NCBI GenBank assembly: GCA_002493965.1
Contig: DLAP01000092.1
Span: 1 to 7,070 of the forward strand
Direction: 5' to 3'
Source: Clostridiales bacterium UBA7044
GTDB lineage: Bacteria; Bacillota; Clostridia; Oscillospirales; Oscillospiraceae
DNA length: 7,070 nt
Shown here: positions 1-5,504 of the stretch, one piece after another
How positions within the stretch are numbered: the stretch's first letter is position 1
Layout of the letters: each line of letters starts with the position of its first letter
Translations under genes and position numbers: made by a program
Notes under the pieces: generated by a model
Told to the model about the DNA's origin: nothing
The model's database searches: none
Seen by the model: only the letters and a program-made list of their open reading frames with translations

Positions 1-64
1 GATAACCGCACTATAAACAATGATACGATTTGCTGATTGCCTATTTTAAAACCAAATAATCAAA

Positions 65-94
65 CAGCGGTAAACTCGCCTGAGTTTACCGCTG
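65..94. terminator. Bidirectional intrinsic terminator after the ydjGHI-like operon
   Basis: A perfect 13-bp stem (65-77 with 82-94) closes a 4-nt GCCT loop. It begins 14 bases past the stop codon of the SPFH gene. Read on the minus strand the stem is followed by TTTG and then a T-rich stretch; read on the plus strand it is followed by CTTTTGTTT. It can therefore end the minus-strand operon and also block any plus-strand transcription coming from outside the window. Bases 1-64 are AT-rich and hold no gene that I can see. Confidence 0.85.
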
Positions 95-108
95 CTTTTG
101 TTTAGAAA

Positions 109-1413
109 TTACCGAATATCGTCATCCGTAAAGGGGTCGCCGCACTCCGGGCAGAATTTGGGGGGATGCTGGGGATCCTCCGGCTCCCAGCCGCATTTGT
201 CACAGCGGTACAGGGGAGCGGAGGCGGGCTTTTTCGCGCCGCATTCGGAACAGAACTTGCCCTTGTTCACATGACCGCAGGAACAGGTCCAGCCCTCAGC
301 AGGCTTGGGCGCGCCGCATTCGACACAGAATTTTCCTGTGTTCTCCGCGCCGCAGCTGCACTTCCAAGTACCGGAGGCCGCGGGGGCGGAGGGCTGAGCG
401 CTGCTCTGACGCTGACCCATCTGGTATAGGGAATTTGCGTCCAGACCGCCGGCGGCCTGAGCCATATTCATGCCCATGAAGCCCATCATGGCGCCGTTTT
501 TGTTGCCGGCGGCGGTCTTCATAGCATCTGCCTGGGCCTGGACCATATGAGCGGCGGCCATGTTGGGGTTGCGGAAGACGGCAGATTTTTGCAGCTCCTT
601 GATGGTTTTTTCGTCCTCCGGGGAGGCGGTAACGGAGTTGACGCCTACGGAAACTACCTCAATGCCCCGAAGCTTTCCCCACTTGGCGGACAGCACATCA
701 TTCATAGCCTGGGCCATTTCCATGGTATGGCCGGGCAGGGCGGAATAGCGGATGCCCTGGGCGGAGATTTTGGCGAAAGCAGGCTGGAGGGCGGTCAGAA
801 ACTCGGATTTGAGCTGGCTGTCCAGCTGGGACCGGGTGTAGTCCTGGGTTACGTTGCCGCAGACATTCTTGTAAAACAGCATGGGATCAGCGATCCGATA
901 GGAATATTCTCCGTTGCACCGGACGGAAACGTCCATGTCCAGGCCGATGTTGGCGTCAACCACCCGGAAGGGGACAGGGGCGGGGGTACCGTATTTGTTG
1001 CCAATGATTTCCTTAATGTTGAAGAAATAGACTCGCTGATCCTTGCCGGTGCTGCCGCCAAAGGTAAAACGCCGCTTCAGATTGTCCCAGGAGCCAATGA
1101 TGCCATCGCCCAATTCGCCGGCAAAAATGGAGGCTTCCGTGGACGCGTTCCAGGTGAATTCTCCGGGCTCCGCCGCAAATTCCACGATCTGGCCCTGCTC
1201 CACAATCATCATGCACTGACCCTCGTTGACGGCAATCACGCTGCCGTTTGAAATGATGTTGTCATTGCCCTTGTTGCTGCCCCGACCGCTGACACGCTTT
1301 CTGCCCTTGGAGACAAGGACATCCTCCCGCATACTGTCACAGTAAAAATACTCTTTCCACTGATCGGCAAGAACGCCGGAGACGCTGCCCAGTGCTGCTT
1401 TGATAAGACCCAT
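109..1413 (-). CDS. ydjI: SPFH/stomatin-family protein with three C-terminal zinc ribbons (YdjI-like)
   Basis: This 434-residue protein resembles the YdjI group (COG4260, often annotated 'virion core protein'). It has an N-terminal amphipathic stretch, an SPFH-like domain over about residues 30-280, an Ala/Met-rich linker (about 284-335), and a tail with three zinc ribbons: C352/C354/C363/C366, C377/C379/C388/C391 and C404/C407/C421/C424. No membrane helix is visible. In B. subtilis YdjI is recruited to the membrane by YdjG and YdjH, and the same three genes lie here in the same order. The protein is longer than B. subtilis YdjI as I remember it (about 320 residues), chiefly through the linker and the zinc-ribbon tail. 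The start is fixed by AAAGGAG at 1421-1427, 7 nt upstream of the ATG. It is the last gene of the operon, 35 nt after the TPM gene. A role in membrane microdomains or envelope stress is inferred from the family. Confidence 0.88.
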   Translation of the reverse strand: MGLIKAALGSVSGVLADQWKEYFYCDSMREDVLVSKGRKRVSGRGSNKGNDNIISNGSVIAVNEGQCMMIVEQGQIVEFAAEPGEFTWNASTEASIFAGELGDGIIGSWDNLKRRFTFGGSTGKDQRVYFFNIKEIIGNKYGTPAPVPFRVVDANIGLDMDVSVRCNGEYSYRIADPMLFYKNVCGNVTQDYTRSQLDSQLKSEFLTALQPAFAKISAQGIRYSALPGHTMEMAQAMNDVLSAKWGKLRGIEVVSVGVNSVTASPEDEKTIKELQKSAVFRNPNMAAAHMVQAQADAMKTAAGNKNGAMMGFMGMNMAQAAGGLDANSLYQMGQRQSSAQPSAPAASGTWKCSCGAENTGKFCVECGAPKPAEGWTCSCGHVNKGKFCSECGAKKPASAPLYRCDKCGWEPEDPQHPPKFCPECGDPFTDDDIR

Positions 1414-1448
1414 ATGTATACTCCTTTATGAAAAATTTGAGTGTCTTC

Positions 1449-2288
1449 TTAGAATTTTCCGCCGCCTCCGCCATGGCTTCTGCCGCTGGAGCTGTGGTGG
1501 ACGGAGCTTCCGCCGCCGCTGCCGCTGGATTCCGTTGGGCGGGCGGTTTTCGAGAGGTTGCTGTAGAGGAAGAAATCCCGCTGGGTGCGCAGATGATAGT
1601 CGTCCAGATAATCTCCGGCACCATGCTGCTGACGCTTGGTGTTCATGGCGGCGCGCATTCCCAAAACGCCGAGACCGGCGGCTGCCAATCCAATTACAAT
1701 GGACAGGATGATGCTGGGGGACCGATTCTTTTTGTAGTGCACAACACTTTCCCGGTCGCCGTGGTAATAATTTCCGGAATAATCGGCATAGCCGTCAATG
1801 GGGGCGCCCTTTTGATAGGTGTCAAAGTAGGCGGGCAGGGTGTCCAGCCACACGGAAAAGCCCCGTCCATAGTCGCCCTGGGAGATGGAGGTCAGCGCCT
1901 GCTCCATGGACTGCTGGATCCCATAGTCCGTCAGAGCGTAGATAGCGTCGCCGGAGGTGGAAATGTACCAGTCCCGCTCCTCCATGGCGAGAAGCAGCAG
2001 CACACCGCTGCGGTCATCGCCATATCCGTAGCCGTTATCATCAAAATAGTCGTCGGCATAATCCTGGGGTGTGGCTCCATCCAGGGACTCTACTGTGAGG
2101 ATGACCACATCCATAGCATATTCCTGACGCAGGGTCTGGGCTTTTTCCTCCAGACTGGTTTCTTCCTCCCGGAGCAGAAGCCCGGCATTGTCAATGACGT
2201 AGGGCAGGTCAGTTTCCGCTTTTCCCGGAACGGCAATGGTCAGCAGCAGGCCCAGGCAGAGAAATATCAGAATGAATTTCCGTTTCAC
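1449..2288 (-). CDS. ydjH: TPM-domain exported membrane protein (YdjH-like)
   Basis: This 279-residue protein has a signal peptide (positive KRK, hydrophobic core, likely cleavage after GKA at residue 24). A TPM domain follows at about residues 29-160: it opens with YVIDNAGLLL and includes the typical MDVVILTV strand and the GDDRSGVLLLLA segment. A Tyr/Gly-rich linker and one membrane helix (about 191-211) come next. The cytoplasmic tail ends in a Ser/Gly/His-rich low-complexity segment (about 253-279), a common ending for the YgcG/YdjH group. In B. subtilis, YdjH works with YdjG to hold the SPFH protein at the membrane. The start codon is GTG. Its Shine-Dalgarno AGGAGG (2297-2302) lies 8 nt upstream and touches the TGA of the preceding gene, which implies translational coupling. 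The molecular activity of TPM domains here is unknown; the role is inferred from family and order. Confidence 0.87.
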   Translation of the reverse strand: MKRKFILIFLCLGLLLTIAVPGKAETDLPYVIDNAGLLLREEETSLEEKAQTLRQEYAMDVVILTVESLDGATPQDYADDYFDDNGYGYGDDRSGVLLLLAMEERDWYISTSGDAIYALTDYGIQQSMEQALTSISQGDYGRGFSVWLDTLPAYFDTYQKGAPIDGYADYSGNYYHGDRESVVHYKKNRSPSIILSIVIGLAAAGLGVLGMRAAMNTKRQQHGAGDYLDDYHLRTQRDFFLYSNLSKTARPTESSGSGGGSSVHHSSSGRSHGGGGGKF

Positions 2289-2301
2289 CGATCACACCTC
2301 C

Positions 2302-3390
2302 TCACAGTACGAGCATCTGCACCAGGTAGACAAGGGCAGTAACAGCGGCAAAGATGCCCGCGAACCATGCTGCGGTGCGCTTCGGGCAGATAGGGAAGGA
2401 GCCGGTCATTTTTCCGCTCTGGCCGTTCATGGCAAAGGTATAGATCTTGCCCCGGTAGTTAGTGTTCAGCAGCCAAACGGGCATCAGCGCATAGCGGGCT
2501 CTGCTGTGCTTCACCTGGAGCTGCCGGGAAGCAGGGATTACGGTCTGATAGCCTATGGTGGAGGACAGGATCCGGCTGTCCATGGCGGCGGACACCCGCT
2601 GGCAGATTCGGCTTTCTCCGTTTTTCCAGGGTACGTCATACTTATCCGCCAGAAAGCCAGTCAGATATGCGGTATCAAACTCCACCAGTTTGCCGTAGTC
2701 AAAGGGTTCAATGGACTCCATAAAGGAATCCTCCATCTTGGCAGAGCCATCCATGGGAATGCCGATAAACCGGGCATCCGCCTCCCGTTTCAGCAGGTAA
2801 TGGCTGGTTTTGGTGTAATTATACTTGCTGTCAGACCAGACACGAACCCGGGTGGCATGAAAGCTGCCACTGAAATCCGCATCACAGTCATACAGCCAGA
2901 AGGGGACATACACGCCAGTGATCCGTTCCAGCCGCTGTTCCCCAGTGAACCCCTTGGGAAGCAATGGCTTTCCTTTGCACAGATGGAGAAAGGCCGCTTT
3001 GGCATCCTCCTTGGTGGTCTGGAAGGGGAGCAGGGTATCCGGCTTCAGGCGCCCGTCTACCCGAGAGGGAAGAATCGTGGAGTGACCACAATAGGGGCAA
3101 AAGGAAGCAACGGTCGTTGCCTCGCACAAGATTTCGCCGCCGCAGGAGGGGCACTGAAAACCAAAAAGAGATGCCTGCTCTTCCTCCGTCCACTCCCCGG
3201 GGCCAGAGTTCTCCCAAGAAACCTCCTCGGCTGGGGCCTGGGATTGGCTTGCGTTAAAAGCCAGGACAGAATCCAGATCAAAGGTATTTCCACAGTATTC
3301 GCATTTTAGCCGCTGGCTATGGCCGCTGAAGCGCAGGCCAGCATTACAGCAGGGACATTTGTATTCTATGATTCGTGTGGAATCCTCCAT
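2302..3390 (-). CDS. ydjG: Double zinc-ribbon membrane protein (YdjG-like)
   Basis: This 362-residue protein has two zinc ribbons at its N terminus (C12/C15 with C30/C33, and C80/C83 with C98/C101) separated by an acidic linker. The long middle domain contains GVYVPFWLYDCDADFSG, a motif typical of YdjG/TFIIB-type zinc-ribbon proteins that reads as a beta-rich domain. The protein ends in a C-terminal membrane helix (about 339-362) preceded by KRT. It heads the operon; in B. subtilis, YdjG with YdjH docks the SPFH protein YdjI. The open frame runs upstream to 3486, but I chose the ATG at 3390. AAAGGAGG (3398-3405) lies 7 nt before it, the family similarity starts there, and the upstream extension would run through the promoter. 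What the zinc ribbons bind is not known. Confidence 0.87.
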   Translation of the reverse strand: MEDSTRIIEYKCPCCNAGLRFSGHSQRLKCEYCGNTFDLDSVLAFNASQSQAPAEEVSWENSGPGEWTEEEQASLFGFQCPSCGGEILCEATTVASFCPYCGHSTILPSRVDGRLKPDTLLPFQTTKEDAKAAFLHLCKGKPLLPKGFTGEQRLERITGVYVPFWLYDCDADFSGSFHATRVRVWSDSKYNYTKTSHYLLKREADARFIGIPMDGSAKMEDSFMESIEPFDYGKLVEFDTAYLTGFLADKYDVPWKNGESRICQRVSAAMDSRILSSTIGYQTVIPASRQLQVKHSRARYALMPVWLLNTNYRGKIYTFAMNGQSGKMTGSFPICPKRTAAWFAGIFAAVTALVYLVQMLVL

Positions 3391-3397
3391 AAAAACG

Positions 3398-3405
3398 CCT
3401 CCTTT
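3398..3405 (-). promoter_or_regulatory. Ribosome binding site that sets the YdjG-like start
   Basis: AAAGGAGG on the minus strand sits 7 nt before the ATG at 3390. It decides the start against an upstream in-frame ATG at 3486, which has no such site and lies upstream of the predicted transcription start. Confidence 0.85.
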
Positions 3406-3433
3406 CTGGCATGAAGCATATCTACATATATTT

Positions 3434-3462
3434 AGTATATCATATTTCTTTCGGAAAGCCAA
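3434..3462 (-). promoter_or_regulatory. Sigma-A-type promoter of the ydjGHI-like operon
   Basis: On the minus strand, TTGGCT (3462-3457) and TATACT (3439-3434) are 17 bp apart. TGA directly before TATACT gives an extended -10 (TGnTATACT). Transcription would begin near 3427, leaving a leader of about 37 nt. The AT-rich imperfect palindrome ATATA-TTTAG-TATAT (3426-3440) covers the -10 and is a possible operator. I do not recognise a sigma-W-type promoter, which drives the B. subtilis pspA operon. Confidence 0.7.
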
Positions 3463-3499
3463 TAAGGAAATTCGGCTGTATGCCAATTAATATTTTCTT

Positions 3500-3514
3500 T
3501 ATTTTTGAAAAATA
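3500..3514. promoter_or_regulatory. 15-bp perfect palindrome between the divergent promoters
   Basis: TATTTTT and AAAAATA flank a single G at 3507, making a perfect interrupted palindrome between the -35 boxes of the two divergent promoters (3457-3462 and 3519-3524). It could be an operator for the PadR protein, an UP-like A/T element, or chance in AT-rich DNA. Position is the main argument for function. Confidence 0.4.
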
Positions 3515-3518
3515 GGTA

Positions 3519-3547
3519 TTTACATTTTTCTGCATTTTTGATATGAT
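3519..3547 (+). promoter_or_regulatory. Sigma-A-type promoter of padR
   Basis: TTTACA (3519-3524) and TATGAT (3542-3547) are 17 bp apart, each one base off consensus. Transcription would start near 3554, giving a leader of about 25 nt before the ATG. A small palindrome ATGAA-A-TTCAT (3552-3562) covers the predicted start site and may be an autoregulatory operator. Confidence 0.75.
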
Positions 3548-3578
3548 TTGCATGAAATTCATTTGAAAGGAGTGGCAT

Positions 3579-4037
3579 ATGGCAACCAGTATTTTCAAAA
3601 AAGGTTCCATCGAAATGCTTACCCTGCTGATGCTCCAGGAGGGAGACATTTATGGATATCAACTGATCCAGATGCTATCTGACCGGAGCAACGGCAAACT
3701 GACGGTGCAGGAAGGCTCCCTTTACCCCTTGCTGTACCGTATGTTGGATTCTGGCTACATTTCCGGGCGGGACGTTACGGTGGAAACCATGCACGGACGG
3801 AAGCGAAACCGAGTGCTGTATCACCTGGAGCCCAGCGGGCGTGTGCGCCTGCGTGAGCTGAAGAGGGAGTTCGACCAGGTGCAAGAGGGGATTCAGAATG
3901 TCTTTTTGAACAGCGTAGCCATCGGCTATGAGAACGAGGAAGAAAATGAGCATAGCAGCCAAACAGTACCTTCAGGAAATAGAGCGAAAAATCCCATGTT
4001 CGCGTCCGCAAAAGAAAAAATTCCTGAAACAGTTTGA
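3579..4037 (+). CDS. PadR-family transcriptional regulator
   Basis: This 152-residue protein has a PadR winged-helix domain over about residues 6-95. It shows the leading hydrophobic helix (GSIEMLTLLML), the GDIYGYQLIQML helix, the recognition region QEGSLYPLLYRMLDSGYI, and a basic wing (HGRKRNRVLYHLEPSGR). A short C-terminal dimerisation helix (about 93-115) follows. Such proteins are usually repressors that bind palindromic sites in their own promoter and respond to a small molecule or a partner protein. AAAGGAG at 3566-3572 lies 6 nt before the ATG. The last 30 residues (123-152) are read out of frame across the start of the next gene and look unlike a PadR tail, so the ancestral stop may have been lost. 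It is the first gene of a plus-strand cassette and is divergent from the ydjGHI-like operon, so it may control both. Confidence 0.92.
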   Translation: MATSIFKKGSIEMLTLLMLQEGDIYGYQLIQMLSDRSNGKLTVQEGSLYPLLYRMLDSGYISGRDVTVETMHGRKRNRVLYHLEPSGRVRLRELKREFDQVQEGIQNVFLNSVAIGYENEEENEHSSQTVPSGNRAKNPMFASAKEKIPETV

Positions 4038-4371
4038 GAATGACGTTCTCCTCTACTGTGAAGAACATGACAATGTCAGTGTGTCAATGCTGGAAATGCA
4101 ATTCGGTACTCCGGAAGAGTTGGCCGATGACTTCCTGCCGGAAATTAACGCTCAGGCAGTCAGAGGATATGTTCGAACGGAACGCCGCACCTTGGTTTTC
4201 CTGGTAGCCGTCTTAATTCTTGTCGTTGTCGTAGTTTCAGGCGTGGAGATTTACTCCCGCTACAAGCAAAGTAAACTCTTGGCGGGGGAATATATTGAAG
4301 AAATCACATATGAGGAAGATATAGCACCCTATATCACCACCCCTACCCTTTATAAAGAGGATTTCCATTAA
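3946..4371 (+). CDS. HAAS/DUF1700-like one-pass membrane protein paired with PadR
   Basis: This 141-residue protein has an N-terminal helical domain (about 1-68) matching the HAAS/DUF1700 pattern: a YLQEIERKI helix, a charged KKKFLKQFENDVLLYCEE helix, then QFGTPEELADDFLPEI, the G-[ST]-P-E-E-[LI]-A signature. One membrane helix lies at about 82-103 and an acidic C-terminal segment of about 38 residues follows. Genes of this kind commonly sit directly after padR, and the HAAS domain is thought to act in signalling with the PadR partner. I chose the ATG at 3946 because GAGGA (3936-3940) lies 5 nt upstream and the family similarity begins there. An in-frame ATG at 3928 adds only MRTRKK and has a poorer site. 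The gene overlaps padR by 92 nt in a different frame. It may belong to DUF6120, but I cannot confirm that. Confidence 0.8.
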   Translation: MSIAAKQYLQEIERKIPCSRPQKKKFLKQFENDVLLYCEEHDNVSVSMLEMQFGTPEELADDFLPEINAQAVRGYVRTERRTLVFLVAVLILVVVVVSGVEIYSRYKQSKLLAGEYIEEITYEEDIAPYITTPTLYKEDFH

Positions 4372-4423
4372 CATGGAAGCAATAGTCAGCCCTAAAAAAC
4401 AAATATAGATTGGAGAGAGCACC

Positions 4424-4876
4424 ATGAAGAGAACATTTTCACTACTGATTTGTATTTTATTGCTTGGCAGCATGATTGCGTTGCCTGTGGCTGCTGAGGA
4501 AGAAGACCAAATCATTATCAGCCAGACGGTTGAAGACCTGGGGGATGGACGCTTTTACATTGAGACAATCACCGTCCCCAGCATTCAGCCCTACAGCCAT
4601 ACAAAAGTTGGTTCCAAAACAGCCGTATATGTGGTGTCCGGGCAATCCATTTATTCGGTAACGGTAAATGGAACCTTTAGCTATGATGGAAACAGTTCAT
4701 CGGCAACTGACGCAACTGGCTCCCTTGCGACATATGTAGAGGGCGTGACAGTTGAAGATAAGGATGCCTACACCTCCGGTGCGTCCGCTTACGCAATGGT
4801 TATTGTAAGATATCAGGGTGTAAGGCTGACCAAGACGGTGAAGCTTACGTGCGACAAGGATGGCAATCTGAGCTAA
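4424..4876 (+). CDS. Small exported protein of unknown function
   Basis: This 150-residue protein starts with a clear Sec signal peptide (MKRT, then a hydrophobic core, likely cleavage after PVAA at residue 24). C10 lies inside the hydrophobic core without a lipobox, so it is not a lipoprotein. The mature part is rich in Thr, Ser, Val and Tyr and looks all-beta. The segment around KTAVYVVSGQSIYSVTVNGT and FSYDGNSSSATDA resembles a domain of small secreted clostridial proteins found after PadR/HAAS genes (possibly DUF6147, from memory only). There is no catalytic motif. GGAGAGAG at 4412-4419 precedes the ATG. It lies 52 nt after the HAAS gene with no promoter or terminator that I can see between them, so it is likely co-transcribed and under PadR control. 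A role at the cell surface is inferred from the signal peptide alone. Confidence 0.75.
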   Translation: MKRTFSLLICILLLGSMIALPVAAEEEDQIIISQTVEDLGDGRFYIETITVPSIQPYSHTKVGSKTAVYVVSGQSIYSVTVNGTFSYDGNSSSATDATGSLATYVEGVTVEDKDAYTSGASAYAMVIVRYQGVRLTKTVKLTCDKDGNLS

Positions 4877-4906
4877 GCTTCTATCCGGTTTGACTCCATC
4901 AATATA

Positions 4907-4937
4907 ATAGGGTCAGGGCTTGCCACCCTGACCCTAT
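4907..4937 (+). terminator. Strong hairpin after the PadR cassette
   Basis: A perfect 12-bp stem (4907-4918 with 4926-4937) encloses a 7-nt loop, 30 nt after the stop of the exported-protein gene. The GC-rich core is typical of a terminator, but no T-run follows on the plus strand (CATCATCCGC). It may terminate weakly, protect the 3' end of the mRNA, or act with another factor. Confidence 0.5.
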
Positions 4938-4950
4938 CATCATCCGCAAA

Positions 4951-4967
4951 AGAGCCGCCAGGGCTCT
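4951..4967 (-). terminator. Possible secondary terminator for the small peptide gene
   Basis: A 6-bp stem (AGAGCC with GGCTCT, 5-nt loop) is followed on the minus strand by TTTTG. It lies about 70 nt past the stop of the 26-codon gene and beyond its main terminator, so it could be a backup. The stem is short and chance cannot be excluded. Confidence 0.25.
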
Positions 4968-5003
4968 GCCGATCACCTTCGTAACCACCAGCCGAAAGCA
5001 TAG

Positions 5004-5029
5004 AAAAAACCAGGCATTGCTGCCCGGTT
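5004..5029 (-). terminator. Intrinsic terminator of the 26-codon gene
   Basis: On the minus strand, AACCGGGCA (5029-5021) pairs with TGCCTGGTT (5016-5008) through a GCAA tetraloop, with one G-U pair, and a run of T follows down to 5004. It starts 5 nt after the stop of the small gene, which is strong support that a short minus-strand transcript ends here. Confidence 0.75.
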
Positions 5030-5034
5030 CCCCT

Positions 5035-5115
5035 TTAGCGCTCGCTTGGCCCTCCCGATTCCTCGTCAAAAATCAGATCGTCCAGGTCTACAGCTGTTCC
5101 ACATCCGGTATGCAT
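5035..5115 (-). CDS. Orphan 26-residue peptide
   Basis: This short reading frame starts MHTGCGTAV, has an acidic core (DLDDLIFDEE), and ends GGPSER. Three facts argue that it is real: AAAGGAG centred near 5127 lies 8 nt before the ATG, an intrinsic terminator follows the TAA at once, and TATACT (5155-5150) upstream is a good -10. It has one Cys (residue 5), no membrane helix and no signal peptide, so it is not a type I toxin of the usual membrane kind. I do not recognise the family. It could be a signalling or regulatory peptide, a leader peptide, or the remnant of a longer gene. No processing enzyme or receptor gene lies next to it in the window. Confidence 0.5.
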   Translation of the reverse strand: MHTGCGTAVDLDDLIFDEESGGPSER

Positions 5116-5149
5116 GTATGTCTCTCCTTTCAAAATGAAGCTACCGGAC

Positions 5150-5155
5150 AGTATA
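5150..5155 (-). promoter_or_regulatory. Possible -10 box for the 26-codon gene
   Basis: TATACT on the minus strand lies 34 nt before the ATG at 5115. No good -35 is found at 16-18 bp spacing (CACATT at 17 bp), so the promoter would be weak or need an activator. Confidence 0.35.
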
Positions 5156-5188
5156 TGCAATGAATGGCAAAAAATGTGTCAGATTTCC

Positions 5189-5217
5189 TTGACAGCCAAT
5201 AAAAAAATGGGTAGAAT
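5189..5217 (+). promoter_or_regulatory. Promoter of the tRNA-Arg gene
   Basis: A consensus TTGACA (5189-5194) and TAGAAT (5212-5217) are 17 bp apart, and an A-run fills part of the spacer. Transcription would start near 5224, about 35 nt before the mature tRNA end. Its strength fits a stable RNA gene. Confidence 0.85.
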
Positions 5218-5258
5218 ATAAAAAGCGTCACGCAGATACGAACACGCAAATCTTATAT

Positions 5259-5335
5259 GCGCCAGTAGCTCAGTTGGATAGAGCGTCCGCCTCCTAAGCG
5301 GAAGGTCGGGGATTCGAGTTCCTTCTGGCGCGCCA
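5259..5335 (+). tRNA. tRNA-Arg (anticodon CCU)
   Basis: A complete cloverleaf of 77 nt includes the encoded CCA. The acceptor stem is 5259-5265 with 5325-5331 (7 bp). The D stem is GCTC/GAGC (5268-5271 with 5281-5284). The anticodon stem is TCCGC/GCGGA with loop 5291-5297 and anticodon CCT at 5293-5295, reading AGG. The T arm is 5308-5324 with the TTCGAGT loop; its stem has two G-U pairs. The discriminator base is G5332 and CCA is at 5333-5335. The gene stands alone with its own promoter and terminator. It decodes a rare arginine codon, and genes of this isoacceptor are frequent integration targets, though no repeated tRNA end is seen here. Confidence 0.95.
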
Positions 5336-5343
5336 CGTAACAT

Positions 5344-5373
5344 AGCCCGGAGCCAATTCGCTCCGGGCTTTTT
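5344..5373 (+). terminator. Intrinsic terminator of the tRNA gene
   Basis: A perfect 10-bp GC-rich stem (5344-5353 with 5360-5369) closes a 6-nt loop, and a run of T follows to 5373. It begins 9 nt after the tRNA CCA end. Confidence 0.9.
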
Positions 5374-5504
5374 CTACATCTCAGAACCTATGAAGGGCTT
5401 TCACACGATGCATTGTGTACAGGAAGAAAAGCAGGGGAGGGAAGCTGCACCGCTTAACGCCTGATATATTGTCCGTCCCATGAGAAGCGGAGAAGGGGAG
5501 AGGG
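5374..5504. other. Intergenic stretch after the tRNA gene
   Basis: No gene is supported here. A near-palindrome at 5403-5418 (ACAC, G, ATGCAT, T, GTGT, with one G-T mismatch pair) is the only structure noticed. No intrinsic terminator is found for the XRE gene that ends at 5505, so its transcript may run towards the tRNA gene on the opposite strand. Confidence 0.4.

Noticed and set aside
547..1251. Long plus-strand open frame opposite the SPFH gene
   Set aside because: It is antisense to a well-supported gene with clear zinc-ribbon and SPFH content, has no ribosome binding site and shows no family features. It reflects codon bias of the true gene.
1428..2342. 304-codon plus-strand open frame opposite the TPM gene
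   Set aside because: It is a mirror of the signal peptide, TPM domain and Gly/Ser-rich tail on the minus strand. The Ala/Gly-rich translation is typical of an antisense shadow.
2236..3309. 357-codon plus-strand open frame opposite the YdjG-like gene
   Set aside because: The minus-strand gene has paired Cys motifs, a good ribosome binding site and operon context. The antisense frame is low-complexity and has no start signal.
3391..3486. N-terminal extension of the YdjG-like protein to an ATG at 3486
   Set aside because: It would have to be transcribed from upstream of the assigned promoter, lacks a ribosome binding site, and adds 32 residues unlike the family.
4873..5001. 42-codon minus-strand open frame downstream of the 26-codon gene
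   Set aside because: It has no Shine-Dalgarno, starts just after the terminator T-run, and runs through two hairpins into the end of the exported-protein gene.
5382..5465. Short plus-strand frame starting near the tRNA terminator
   Set aside because: There is no ribosome binding site, no promoter after the tRNA terminator and no recognisable content.
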